From an uncultured Collinsella sp. (lineage in GTDB: Bacteria; Actinomycetota; Coriobacteriia; Coriobacteriales; Coriobacteriaceae): DNA of 30,989 nucleotides. The translations under genes were made by a program, and so were the position numbers. Under the pieces are notes generated by a model, which saw only the letters and a program-made list of their open reading frames with translations, had not been told where the DNA came from and did no database searches. The first letter of the stretch is position 1, and the number at the start of each line of letters is the position of its first letter. Shown one piece after another: positions 30,786 through 30,989 of the stretch. The stretch lies in assembly GCA_959602645.1 (NCBI GenBank), contig CAUGTZ010000029.1, forward strand, positions 1 to 30,989, given 5' to 3'.

Positions 30786-30989
30786 CATACAGCCCGGCAC
30801 TTAGGGACGTTCCATTCCTGCCGGCACCCCTGGACACTCCTCAGTTCTCAAGATGGGCATACAAAGCCCCATCAACCGGATCTCACACACGAACAGTAAT
30901 TCAGCCAGAATTCCTTTCGCACGATATTTCTTGGACCGACCCAGTTATCGCAGCTCGCCTGCCGGGCGGGGCGGTTAAGTTTGTCGCGA
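30786..30989. other. Intergenic end of window, short inverted repeat
   Basis: No coding region is seen here. CCGGCA (30794-30799) and TGCCGG (30819-30824) form an inverted repeat, with GCACTTAGGGACGTTCC in the loop. The rest may be the upstream region of a gene beyond the window; no convincing promoter is visible. Confidence 0.4.

Noticed and set aside
28609..30837. 742-residue minus-strand open frame opposite the PTS gene
   Set aside because: It runs through the PTS gene, its terminator and its leader. The protein is low-complexity Gly/Asp/His-rich, as expected from an antisense frame.
30919..30989. Start of another gene at the window end
   Set aside because: No start codon with a ribosome site or recognisable peptide can be supported in the last 70 bases.

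Overview
The window is a stretch of high-GC chromosome whose gene content, gene order and protein sequences fit the class Coriobacteriia (Actinomycetota), most likely a gut Collinsella or close relative. That assignment rests on recognising the proteins and on the dispersed GTGCCTG-type palindromes; no database search was possible. Nearly everything is core housekeeping. There is no tRNA, rRNA, CRISPR array, transposase or prophage.

Layout. (1) 1-1204: a minus-strand iron-type alcohol/glycerol dehydrogenase, followed on its own strand by a palindromic repeat and an intrinsic terminator. (2) 1350-4491: ileS, preceded by a complete transcription-attenuating T-box leader with an ATC (Ile) specifier and an antiterminator/terminator switch. 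(3) 4491-6344: two strong RNA-hairpin elements, then lspA and an RluA-family pseudouridine synthase that overlap by one base. (4) 6427-10914: a membrane glycosyltransferase, a second copy of the palindromic repeat, a small prepilin peptidase, a dGTPase-type HD hydrolase and rarA. (5) 11015-14171: a four-gene stress-type operon (DUF948 membrane protein, RsbW-like protein, SigB/SigF-type sigma factor, AI-2E family transporter) with overlapping or nearly abutting ends. (6) 14324-21000: alaS with a clear promoter, then ruvX, mltG, a YqeG-type HAD phosphatase, aroK and a protein of the 3-dehydroquinate synthase fold. (7) 21133-27521: an M24 peptidase, efp, Asp23, nusB, xseB, tlyA, nadK and recN. 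(8) 27581-30714: a MurR/RpiR regulator divergent from a fructose-family PTS permease (IIB-IIC-IIA), with palindromes between them, then a terminator.

How the genes relate. The operons mix translation (ileS, alaS, efp, tlyA, pseudouridine synthase), cell envelope (lspA, mltG, glycosyltransferase), DNA maintenance (rarA, ruvX, xseB, recN, dGTPase) and cofactor or aromatic metabolism (nadK, aroK). The two aminoacyl-tRNA synthetases are controlled differently: ileS has a T-box, while alaS has a short leader behind a consensus-like promoter.

The most interesting points are not a new defence island. They are two proteins that keep a family fold but have lost its catalytic residues: the AroB-like protein next to aroK, which lacks the glycine-rich NAD motif and the metal-ligand histidines, and the RsbW-like partner of the sigma factor, which lacks the ATP-binding boxes and has no RsbV nearby. 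Also notable are an almost continuous hairpin of about 99 nt between ileS and lspA, the two-copy palindromic repeat, and a palindrome-rich regulatory region between the RpiR regulator and the PTS gene.
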